A stretch of 64,000 nucleotides of DNA from CAYQDR01 sp964416315 (lineage in GTDB: Bacteria; Methylomirabilota; Methylomirabilia; Rokubacteriales; DASRDR01), in NCBI GenBank assembly GCA_964416315.1, contig CAYQDR010000005.1, positions 1 to 64,000 on the forward strand. The letters run 5' to 3'. The notes under the pieces were generated by a model. The model ran no database searches, was not told where the DNA came from, and was given only the letters and a program-made list of their open reading frames with translations. Each line of letters starts with the position of its first letter. Position 1 is the first letter of the stretch. Of this stretch, positions 44,122 to 52,105 are shown piece by piece. The translations under genes and the position numbers were made by a program.

Positions 44122-44950
44122 CAAGCCCCCGCGCCCCGCGTGGGAGGGCGTGATCGAGCTGCCCGTCGCCGAGCGGCTCCGGAAGCCGCGCGAAAGCGGC
44201 TGGACCATGGTGATCGACAAGGGGCTCGGCCTTCACGCGATCGACGACCTGATGCAGACGGCGGCGGCCGCGATCGACGTCGTCAAGCTCACCTTCGGGA
44301 CCTCCGCCTTCTTCGACTACGACCTGCTGCGGGAGAAGGTCCGGACGATCACGGCGCACGGCGTCTCCTGTATGCCGGGCGGGACGCTCCAGGAGGTCGC
44401 CGTCTGGCAGCGGGCGCTCGACCGCCACCTGGAGCGCGCGCGCGAGCTCGGCTTCAACGCGCTCGAGGTGTCCGACGGCACGATCGAGATGGACACGCGG
44501 ACGCGCGCCGAGGCCATCGCGAAGGCCGTGAAGGCCGGCTTCCGCGTGCTCTCGGAGGTGGGGAAGAAGGACCCGACCGACGCCCGGCCGATGGCGGTGC
44601 TCGCGGACCTCGTCAACGCGGATCTCGACCACGGGGCGTTCATGGTGATCATGGAGGCGCGGGAGGCCGGCAAGGGCGTGGGAATCTACGACGCCTCCGG
44701 GCTCCCCAAGGAGGCGGAGATCGAGGCGTTCCTCAAGGGCGTCCGCGACCCGGGCCGGATCCTCTGGGAGGCGCCGCTGGGCCCCCAGCAGCGCTACCTC
44801 GTCCTCCGCTTCGGGCCCAACGTCAACCTCGGGAACATCGCGCCCGACGACATCCTCGCCCTGGAGGCGCTCCGCTGCGGGCTCCGCGGAGACACGCTCA
44901 AACGTGCGTGGCAGGCGAACCGCGATTGGGGCGCGCGCCGCCGAAAGTAA
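44111..44950 (+). CDS. Phosphosulfolactate synthase (ComA) family protein
   Basis: 279 aa TIM barrel. Blocks typical of ComA/HSA32: TMVIDKGLGLHAIDDLMQTA, VKLTFGTSAFF, PGGTLQEVA, LEVSDGTIEM and VLSEVGKKDP. ComA joins sulfite to phosphoenolpyruvate giving phosphosulfolactate, first step of coenzyme M synthesis in methanogens. The family also includes proteins of unknown role in bacteria and plants (HSA32), so the reaction is not certain. TTG 44111 is chosen since GGAGGG lies just upstream and the next starts would cut conserved residues. Flanked by an HprK-like gene and a redox complex. Confidence 0.75.
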   Translation: MIPDKPPRPAWEGVIELPVAERLRKPRESGWTMVIDKGLGLHAIDDLMQTAAAAIDVVKLTFGTSAFFDYDLLREKVRTITAHGVSCMPGGTLQEVAVWQRALDRHLERARELGFNALEVSDGTIEMDTRTRAEAIAKAVKAGFRVLSEVGKKDPTDARPMAVLADLVNADLDHGAFMVIMEAREAGKGVGIYDASGLPKEAEIEAFLKGVRDPGRILWEAPLGPQQRYLVLRFGPNVNLGNIAPDDILALEALRCGLRGDTLKRAWQANRDWGARRRK

Positions 44951-44960
44951 CCCGAGCCCG

Positions 44961-46493
44961 GTGCGCTACGGCTTCGTCATCGACCAGACGCGCTGCATCG
45001 GCTGCCACGCCTGCACCGTCGCCTGCAAGGAGGAGAACGGGGTCCCGCTTGGCGCCTTCCGCACCTGGGTGAAGTACGTCGAGAAGGGCGAGTACCCGCA
45101 CACCCGCCGCTACTTCGCCGTCCTGCGCTGCAACCACTGCGACGACGCTCCCTGCGTGACGATCTGCCCGACCGTCGCGCTCTACCGCCGCCGGGACGGG
45201 ATCGTCGACTTCGACCGCGACCGCTGCATCGGCTGCAAGTCGTGCATGCAGGCGTGCCCCTACGACGCGCTCTACATGGACCCGGAGACCCGCACGGCGG
45301 CCAAGTGCCACTTCTGCGCCCACCGGGTCGAGCGCGGGCTCGAGCCGGCCTGCGTCATCGTCTGTCCCGAGCGGGCGATCCTGGTCGGGGACCTCGACGA
45401 TCCGGCGAGCGAGGTGGGGCGGGTGCTGGCCGGGGAGCAAGTGCTCGTGCGCAAGCCCGAGCAGGGGACCCGCCCCAAAGTCTTCTACGTCGGCGCGGAC
45501 GCGGCCGCCCTCACGCCGGAGCTCCAGCACGCGGCGCCGGCCTACCTCTGGGGCGAGCGCCCGCGGGGGGCGGCGGAGCCGCTCTCGCTCGCGGCGCTCC
45601 TCGAGCCGGCCGTCCCGTCGCCCGCGCCGCCCGGCGCGACGCCGAAGCCCGTGGAAGCGCTCGGCCGCACCGTCTACGACGTCCCCCACGAGCCCCGGCC
45701 CTGGGGCTGGCGGGTCTCGACGTATCTCTGGACGAAGTCTGTCGCCGCCGGCGCGGCGCTCGTCGCGGCGCTCGGTCCGCTGACGGGGTGGGCGCCGGCG
45801 GGGAGCCTCGCGCTCCCGCTGATCGCGCTGCTCTTCCTCCTCGCCACGACCGCGTTCCTCGTCGGGGATCTCAAGCGGCCGGACCGCTTCCACTACATCC
45901 TGCTCAAGCCGAACCCCCGCTCCTGGCTCGTCTGGGGCGCGTGGATCCTCCTCGCCTTCGGCCTGGTCGCCGGGCTCTGGCTCCTCGCGGCGCTCTCGGG
46001 CCGGTCCGGAGCGCTCGCGGCTCTCGCGATCCCGCTCCTCGCCCTCGCGCTCGCGGCCGCCGGCTACAGCGCGTTCCTCTTCGCGCAGGCCGAGGGCCGG
46101 GACTTCTGGCAGAGCCCGCTCGTCCTGCCCCACCTCCTGGCGGCCGCCCTCGTCGCGGGCGCGGCGGTGGGGCTCCTGGCCCACGGCCCGTCCGCGCCGT
46201 TGCGGGGGCTCCTGCTCGTCGGCCTCGGCGTGAATCTGCTCCTCACCCTCGCGGAGCTCTTCACCCCGCACCCGACCGTCGACGGCACGGCCGTCGCGCG
46301 CCTGATCACCCAGGGTCCCTGGCGCCGCCGGTTCTGGGGCGAGGTGGTCCTGGTCGGCCATCTCATCCCGGCGCTCCTCCTCGTCAGCGCACTCCCGCTG
46401 GCCGCGGCCGTCGCGAGCCTGCTCGCCCTGGCGGGGCTCTACCGGTGGGAGGCGTGCTGGGTCGAGGCGGGCCAGGCGCTCCCGCTGAGCTGA
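44961..46493 (+). CDS. Iron-sulfur/NrfD fusion subunit of a molybdo-oxidoreductase
   Basis: 510 aa. Residues 1-190 are a four-cluster ferredoxin subunit: CIGCHACTVAC (from Cys12), CNHCDDAPCVTIC, CIGCKSCMQAC, CHFCAHRV..CVIVC. A linker leads to an NrfD-like membrane domain of about eight helices (residues 255-510) that would exchange electrons with quinone. In most complexes (DmsBC, PsrBC, NrfCD) these are two genes, so the fusion is notable. GTG 44961, 10 nt after the ComA-like stop, weak ribosome site. It partners the next gene. Confidence 0.85.
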   Translation: MRYGFVIDQTRCIGCHACTVACKEENGVPLGAFRTWVKYVEKGEYPHTRRYFAVLRCNHCDDAPCVTICPTVALYRRRDGIVDFDRDRCIGCKSCMQACPYDALYMDPETRTAAKCHFCAHRVERGLEPACVIVCPERAILVGDLDDPASEVGRVLAGEQVLVRKPEQGTRPKVFYVGADAAALTPELQHAAPAYLWGERPRGAAEPLSLAALLEPAVPSPAPPGATPKPVEALGRTVYDVPHEPRPWGWRVSTYLWTKSVAAGAALVAALGPLTGWAPAGSLALPLIALLFLLATTAFLVGDLKRPDRFHYILLKPNPRSWLVWGAWILLAFGLVAGLWLLAALSGRSGALAALAIPLLALALAAAGYSAFLFAQAEGRDFWQSPLVLPHLLAAALVAGAAVGLLAHGPSAPLRGLLLVGLGVNLLLTLAELFTPHPTVDGTAVARLITQGPWRRRFWGEVVLVGHLIPALLLVSALPLAAAVASLLALAGLYRWEACWVEAGQALPLS

Positions 46494-46500
46494 GGCCCCC

Positions 46501-49326
46501 GTGGTCCCACCGGTCCCAGAGCCACTGCATCCGGTCGCGAGGGAGCTGACGCCGCCGGGCGGCCTCCAGAGCTTCCCGCCGCCCGAGCGCTGGGACGACT
46601 GGGAGGAGTACGACCCCCGGGCGTGGCCGAAGCGGGTCCCACGGCGCTACCGGCTCGTCCCGACGATCTGCTTCAACTGCGAGGCGGCGTGCGGCCTCCT
46701 CGCGTACGTGGACCCGCAGACGCTCCGGATCCAGAAGTTCGAGGGGAACCCGGCGCACCCCGGGAGCCGCGGCCGGAACTGCGCGAAGGGTCCCGCGACG
46801 CTCAACCAGGTTTACGACCCCGAGCGGATCCGCTACCCGCTCCGGCGCGTCGGCCGGCGCGGGGCGGGGAAGTGGCAGCGCGTGAGCTGGGACGAGGTCC
46901 TGGACGACATCGCCGGACGGGTCCGGAAGGCGCTCGTCGAAGGCCGGCGGAACGAGATCATGTATCACGTCGGCCGGCCGGGCCACGAGCTGGTCTACCA
47001 CCAGCGGATCCTCCACGCCTGGGGGATCGACGGCCACAACTCCCACACGAACGTCTGCTCGGCCTCCGCGCGCGCGGGCTACGCCTTCTGGCACGGGCTC
47101 GACCGCCCCTCGCCGGACCACGCCAACGCCCGATTCATCCTGCTCCTGTCTTCGCACCTCGAGTCCGGCCACTACTTCAACCCCCACGCCCAGCGGATCA
47201 TCGAGGGGAAGAAGCGCGGGGCGCGGGTCTGCGTGATCGACACGCGGCTCTCGAACACCGCCTCGATGGCCGACTGGTGGCTCTCGCCCTGGCCGGGCAC
47301 CGAGGCGGCCCTGCTGCTCGCGATGTGCCAGGTGCTGATCCGCGAGCGGTCGTACGACCGGGAGTTCCTCCGGCGCTGGGTGAACTGGGACGAGTACCTC
47401 CGGGAGGAGCACCCGGACAAGCCCTGCACCTTCGAGACCTTCGAGGCGCTCCTGCCCACGCTCTACGCCGAGTACACGCCCGAGTTCGCCGAGCGCGAGT
47501 CGGGCGTGCCGGCGGCGACGATCGTCGAGGTGGCGCGCGAGGTCGGCCGCGCCGGCCCGGCGCTCGCCACGCACGTCTGGCGGAACGCGGCGGCCGGGAA
47601 CCTCGGCGGGTGGCAGGTCGCGCGGGCGCTCGAGCTCCTCGTCGTCCTGGGCGGCGCTGTGGCGACGCCCGGGGGGACGGCCCCGAGCTTCTGGAACAAG
47701 GCCGTCCCGGCGCCGCCCCTCATGCCGCCGCCCGCGAAGGTCTGGAGCGAGCTCCTCTACCCGCGGGAGTACCCGCTCGCCTTCTTCGAGATGAGCTTCC
47801 TCCTCCCGCATTTCCTGAAGGAAGGGCGCGGGACGCTCGACGTCTACCTCACGCGCGTCTACAACCCCGTCTGGACCAACCCCGACGGGTTTTCGTGGGT
47901 CGAGGTCCTCACGGACGAGGCGAAGGTCGGTCTCCACGCCTGCCTCACGCCCGTCTGGAGCGAGACGGCGTGGTTCGCCGACTACGTCCTGCCGATGGGG
48001 GTCGGCTCCGAGCGGCACGACCTCATGAGCCAGGAGACGCACGCGGCGCGCTGGATCGGCTTCCGCCAGCCCGTCCTGCGCGTCGCCCTCGAGCGGCAGG
48101 GCCGGCGCTTCCCGACGACGTGGGAGGCGCACGCGGCGGCGGGGCTCGGCGAGATCTGGGAGGAGGACGAGTTCTGGGTCGAGCTGTCCTGGCGGATCGA
48201 CCCGGACGGCGCTCTCGGGATCCGCCGCTACTTCGAGTCGCCGGACCGGCCGGGCGCGAAGCTCACGGTGGACGACTTCTACCGCTGGATCTTCGAGCAC
48301 TCGGTGCCGGGGCTGCCCGAGGCCGCGGCGCTCGAGGGCCTGGACCCCCTCGGGTACATGCGCAAGTACGGCGCGTTCCTCGTCGAGGACGGCGTCTACC
48401 GGACCCACGAGAACCGCCTCGCGCCCGCCCAGCTCGAGGGGGCGACCGTCGATCCAGTGACGGGCGTGGTCTCGAAGGGCGGGACGGCGATCGGGGTCCA
48501 GGTGGACGGGACACCGGTGGCGGGCTTCCCCACGCCGTCGCGGAAGCTCGAGCTCTACTCGAACACGCTCAAGGAGTGGAAGTGGCCCGAGTACGCGCTG
48601 CCGGGGTACATCCGGAGCCACGTCCACTGGTCCCAGATCGATCCGGCCCGGGGCGAGTTCCTCCTGCTCCCGACCTTCCGGCTCCCCACGCTGATCCACA
48701 CGCGCTCGGGCAACGCCAAGTGGCTCTACGAGATCTCCCACTCGAACCCGCTCTGGGTCCATCCGAAAGACGCCGAGCGCCTCGGCGTCCGGACGGCGGA
48801 CCTCCTGAAGGTCCAGACGGAGATCGGCGCCTTCGTGGACCGGGTCTGGGTGACGGAGGCGATCCGGCCCGGGGTCATCGCCTGCTCCCACCACCTCGGC
48901 CGCTGGCGCCTCGCGGAGGACGCGGGCGGGGACCGCTGGTCCACCGCCCTCGTGGACCTCACGCCGGAGGGGCCGGGCCGCTGGCGGATGCGGACGGTCC
49001 ACGGGATCCGTCCCTTCGAGAGCGACGACCCGGACTCGCAGCGGATCTTCTGGGAGGACGCCGGCGTCCACCAGAACCTGACCTTCCCCGTCCAGCCCGA
49101 TCCGGTGTCGGGGCAGCACTGCTGGCACCAGAAGGTGCAGGTCGAGCGGGCCGGTCCCGGCGACCGCTACGGGGACATCGTGGTCGACACGCAGAAGGCG
49201 CACGAGGTCTACCGCCGCTGGCTCAACCTCGCGCGCCCCGCGCCGGGCCCGGGGAATCTGCGCCGGCCGCTCTGGCTCCCGCGCGCCTACAAGCCGGACG
49301 TTTCGGCGTACAAGATGGAGCCTTAG
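46501..49326 (+). CDS. Molybdopterin-dependent oxidoreductase, catalytic subunit (CISM family)
   Basis: 941 aa. [4Fe-4S] site Cys57-x2-Cys60-x3-Cys64-x29-Cys94 (CFNCEAAC, GRNCAKG). Cys186 in HTNVCSASAR is a good candidate molybdenum ligand, as in polysulfide and thiosulfate reductases. Cofactor-binding blocks include SHLESGHYFNP, LPMGVGSERHDL and THTRSGNAKW near the end. No Tat signal is present, so the site may face the cytoplasm, or export may rely on a partner. With the FeS/NrfD protein it forms a quinone-linked complex. A sulfur substrate is suggested by the ComA-like neighbour, not proven. GTG 46501. Confidence 0.85.
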   Translation: MVPPVPEPLHPVARELTPPGGLQSFPPPERWDDWEEYDPRAWPKRVPRRYRLVPTICFNCEAACGLLAYVDPQTLRIQKFEGNPAHPGSRGRNCAKGPATLNQVYDPERIRYPLRRVGRRGAGKWQRVSWDEVLDDIAGRVRKALVEGRRNEIMYHVGRPGHELVYHQRILHAWGIDGHNSHTNVCSASARAGYAFWHGLDRPSPDHANARFILLLSSHLESGHYFNPHAQRIIEGKKRGARVCVIDTRLSNTASMADWWLSPWPGTEAALLLAMCQVLIRERSYDREFLRRWVNWDEYLREEHPDKPCTFETFEALLPTLYAEYTPEFAERESGVPAATIVEVAREVGRAGPALATHVWRNAAAGNLGGWQVARALELLVVLGGAVATPGGTAPSFWNKAVPAPPLMPPPAKVWSELLYPREYPLAFFEMSFLLPHFLKEGRGTLDVYLTRVYNPVWTNPDGFSWVEVLTDEAKVGLHACLTPVWSETAWFADYVLPMGVGSERHDLMSQETHAARWIGFRQPVLRVALERQGRRFPTTWEAHAAAGLGEIWEEDEFWVELSWRIDPDGALGIRRYFESPDRPGAKLTVDDFYRWIFEHSVPGLPEAAALEGLDPLGYMRKYGAFLVEDGVYRTHENRLAPAQLEGATVDPVTGVVSKGGTAIGVQVDGTPVAGFPTPSRKLELYSNTLKEWKWPEYALPGYIRSHVHWSQIDPARGEFLLLPTFRLPTLIHTRSGNAKWLYEISHSNPLWVHPKDAERLGVRTADLLKVQTEIGAFVDRVWVTEAIRPGVIACSHHLGRWRLAEDAGGDRWSTALVDLTPEGPGRWRMRTVHGIRPFESDDPDSQRIFWEDAGVHQNLTFPVQPDPVSGQHCWHQKVQVERAGPGDRYGDIVVDTQKAHEVYRRWLNLARPAPGPGNLRRPLWLPRAYKPDVSAYKMEP

Positions 49327-49531
49327 CAAACGTGAGGGCCGGCAGCCCTTCCCAGCAACATACCGGGGTGGTAGCGGCGCCGCGGTAGCCCCCGGAGGAC
49401 GACCAAGAAGGGCCCGTTGATGTCACCTGCGCGGATGGCCCCGCCGCGGTGCCGCACGGGCCGCGACGCGTCGATCGTCCCCGTGCCAGGCCCCGTCTAT
49501 GGCTCGACACGGGGCCCTGGTCAAACAGGGC

Positions 49532-49537
49532 TATAAT
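49532..49537 (+). promoter_or_regulatory. Consensus -10 box, leaderless NTase gene
   Basis: TATAAT, perfect, ending 6 nt before GTG 49544. No clear -35 at 16-18 bp; TCGACA at 49504-49509 is too far. The rest of the 49327-49543 spacer shows nothing else. Confidence 0.55.
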
Positions 49538-49543
49538 CGCGCC

Positions 49544-50149
49544 GTGGCGCGCGACGTTCGTGGCACCCCGCTGGACCAGCTCCGGAGGGATCAACTGCAC
49601 GCGCGAGACATCACCGCGGTCCTCGAGTCGCTCCGTCAGCGGCTCGCTGACGAGGGGATCGCGTTCGCGTTGATCGGAGCGCTCGCGCTGCGGCACTACG
49701 GATACGTCCGCCACACCGAGGACATCGACATCCTCACGACGCCCGAGGGGCTCGAGCGGATCCACGCCAGGCTCGTCGGACGCGGGTTCGCGACGCGCGG
49801 ACCGGGGCTCCGCAGGAGCCTGCGTGAAACGGAGCACCAGGTCGACATCGACATCGTGACGGCGGGCGAGCACGCGGGCTCGCCGGAAAGTCCCGTCGAG
49901 TACCCGCCCCCGGAGTCGGGTGCCTTCGTCGATGTGGGGGGATGGCGCCTCCCGACCCTCCAGGCGCTGGTGGAGTTCAAGATCGCCAGCGGCGTCTGGG
50001 GGCATCGCGTGCGGGACCTGGCCGACGTCCAGAGCCTCATCCGCGCCAACGGGCTCAGCGAGGCGTTCGGGGAGCGCCTCGCCCCGGCGCTGCGCGAGCG
50101 GTTCCTCGAGCTTCTCCGCGAATCGCGCCTGGAGCGCGCCCTGGAGTAG
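49544..50149 (+). CDS. Nucleotidyltransferase-fold protein (AbiEii-like)
   Basis: 201 aa. The fold shows in FALIGALALRHYGYVRHTEDIDILTT, where the DIDI acids match the nucleotidyltransferase metal site and GALA replaces the usual GSx; later HQVDIDIVTAG and a helical end with VRDLADVQSLIRANG. Similar proteins belong to the DUF1814/AbiEii group of toxins, but no AbiEi-like antitoxin lies next to it. GTG 49544 is set by the perfect TATAAT six bases before it; the upstream ATG would precede the promoter. Confidence 0.65.
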   Translation: MARDVRGTPLDQLRRDQLHARDITAVLESLRQRLADEGIAFALIGALALRHYGYVRHTEDIDILTTPEGLERIHARLVGRGFATRGPGLRRSLRETEHQVDIDIVTAGEHAGSPESPVEYPPPESGAFVDVGGWRLPTLQALVEFKIASGVWGHRVRDLADVQSLIRANGLSEAFGERLAPALRERFLELLRESRLERALE

Positions 50150-50314
50150 GAGATGGTTGCTCACGAGGACCGGAGCCGCGCTGGCCGGGGCGGTGGTGGC
50201 CCAGGTCGTGCCGGGAGAGCTCGCGGCTCACGAAACTGGCCTACCCGGCTTCCGAGCCAAACCTCGGCGCGCGGCGGCGTTGCGTCGATGATTCGGAACA
50301 AGGCGGGGCCGTAG

Positions 50315-52039
50315 GTGCCGACCAAGACCCTGCGCGTCGAGACGGTCGCCCAGGCCTACCTCGAGCTCCTGCGCGATCGCGGCGTCGAGTGCTTCTTCGG
50401 GAACGCCGGGACCGACTTCGCGTCGATCGTGGACGGCTTCGCCAAGTTCGCCGCCGAGGGGAAGCCGACCCCGCGCCCGATCCTCGTCCCCCACGAGTTC
50501 GTCGCCGTCTCGATGGCGCACGGCTACTACGCCGTGACGGGACGGCCGCAGGTCGTGATGGTCCACGTGACGGTGGGCACGGCCAACGCCCTCGGCGCGA
50601 TCATCAACGCGGCGCGGAGCCACACGCCCGTCCTCTTCACGGCCGGGCGGACGCCGGTCACCGAGACGGGGGAGCTGCCCGGCGCCCGCGACGTCCACAT
50701 CCACTGGGCGCAGGAGGCGTTCGACCAGGCCGGCATGCTGCGCGAGTGGGTGAAGTGGGACTACGAGCTGCGCCACGCCGTCCAGCTCGAAGCGGTGGTG
50801 GACCGGGCGCTCGAGCTGGCGATGGCGGAGCCCCGCGGCCCCGTCTACCTCACCCTCCCCCGCGAGGTGCTCGCCCAGCCGCTCGGCGAGATCACGATCG
50901 CCTCGCCGGCCCGGCGGCAGGTGGCGAGCCGGCGGTTCCCCGATCCGGCCCGGATCGACGAGGCCGCCGAGATCCTGGCCGCGACCCGGGCGCCGCTCGT
51001 CGTGACGGCGGAGGCCGGCCGGGACGCCGCCGCGGTCGCGGGACTCGTCGCGCTCGCCGACGCCGGCGCGATCGCCGTCCTCGAGGCGAGCCCGGTCTAC
51101 CTGAACTTCCCGGCGGACCACCCCTGTCACGTCGGCTACGCCTTCGGGCGCCAGACGCACCCGGCGGTGGCGGAGGCCGACGCGATCCTCGTCGTGGACT
51201 GCGACGCCCCGTGGTTCCCGGCGCGCACGACGCTCCGCGAGGACGCTCGGGTCGTCCACCTCGCCCCGGATCCCTTCTTCAGCCGCTACCCGATGCGCTC
51301 CTTCCCGTGCGACGTGCCGATCGCCGCGGAGCCGGCCGTCGCGCTCCCCCTCCTCGCCGAGGCGGTGCGGAAGCGCGTCGGGCGGGCCGACGTCGAGGCC
51401 CGGCGCGCGCGGCTCGCGGACGCGCACCGCGCCGACCGGGCGGCGTGGGCCGCCGCCGCCCAGGCCGAGCGGAGCCTCACGCCGATCGGCTTCCAGTGGG
51501 CGGCCCGCTGCGTCGGCGAGGTCTGGACGCCGGACACGATCCTGGTCAACGAGTACCCGCTCGACCTCCGCCACGCCCCGCCCCCGGCGCCCGGCACGTA
51601 CTTCGGCTCGCCGCACGCGGGCGGGCTGGGCTGGGGCTTCGGCGCGGCGCTCGGCGCGAAGCTCGCGGCGCCGGCGAAGACGGTGATCGTGACGCTGGGC
51701 GACGGCTCCTACATCTTCGGGGTTCCCACCGCGAGCCACTACGTCGCCCGGGCGCATGACCTGCCTATCCTGACGGTGGTGTTCAACAACGCCTCGTGGG
51801 ACGCGGTGAAGAACGCCACCCGGGGCGTCCACCCGGACGGCTGGGCGGCGCGGACGGGCGTCTTCCCGCTCTCCGAGCTGACGCCGTCACCACGCTACGA
51901 GGAGATCGTCCGCGCGTTCGACGGCTACGGGGAGCGGGTCGAGGCGCCGGACGCGCTCCCGGGCGCCTTGCAGCGCGCGCTGCGGGTCGTCCGCGAGGAG
52001 CGGCGCCAGGCCCTCCTCAACGTCGTCTGCCGCCGCTGA
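50315..52039 (+). CDS. ThDP-dependent enzyme, acetolactate synthase/benzoylformate decarboxylase type
   Basis: 574 aa, three-domain 2-oxoacid enzyme. Catalytic Glu61 in VPHEFVAVSMAHGYY; ThDP/Mg motif GDGSYIFGVPTASHYVARAHDLPILTVVFNN near 470-500. FAD-site residues of true acetolactate synthase are not clear, so a decarboxylase or lyase is equally possible. It starts a run of three ThDP enzymes. GTG 50315 has a poor ribosome site; 165 nt of sequence upstream shows no gene. Confidence 0.8.
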   Translation: MPTKTLRVETVAQAYLELLRDRGVECFFGNAGTDFASIVDGFAKFAAEGKPTPRPILVPHEFVAVSMAHGYYAVTGRPQVVMVHVTVGTANALGAIINAARSHTPVLFTAGRTPVTETGELPGARDVHIHWAQEAFDQAGMLREWVKWDYELRHAVQLEAVVDRALELAMAEPRGPVYLTLPREVLAQPLGEITIASPARRQVASRRFPDPARIDEAAEILAATRAPLVVTAEAGRDAAAVAGLVALADAGAIAVLEASPVYLNFPADHPCHVGYAFGRQTHPAVAEADAILVVDCDAPWFPARTTLREDARVVHLAPDPFFSRYPMRSFPCDVPIAAEPAVALPLLAEAVRKRVGRADVEARRARLADAHRADRAAWAAAAQAERSLTPIGFQWAARCVGEVWTPDTILVNEYPLDLRHAPPPAPGTYFGSPHAGGLGWGFGAALGAKLAAPAKTVIVTLGDGSYIFGVPTASHYVARAHDLPILTVVFNNASWDAVKNATRGVHPDGWAARTGVFPLSELTPSPRYEEIVRAFDGYGERVEAPDALPGALQRALRVVREERRQALLNVVCRR

Positions 52040-52064
52040 CGCGGAGCGGCCTTCCGCTTCCCTG

Positions 52065-52093
52065 TTGGCCGGCGGCTGCCGACCGGCCATAAT
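52065..52093 (+). promoter_or_regulatory. Promoter of the indolepyruvate oxidoreductase gene
   Basis: TTGGCC (52065-52070), 17-nt spacer, CATAAT (52088-52093). Predicted leader about 6 nt to ATG 52106, which lacks a ribosome site. Confidence 0.55.
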
Positions 52094-52105
52094 AGGGCGA
52101 CCCCC

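Noticed and set aside
46384..49329. 981-codon minus-strand frame
   Set aside because: Antisense shadow of the molybdopterin oxidoreductase, whose plus-strand frame carries all the cofactor motifs.
50315..52039. Assignment as IlvB acetolactate synthase
   Set aside because: No ilvN or other branched-chain genes are adjacent and FAD-site residues are unclear, so only the broader ThDP family is claimed.
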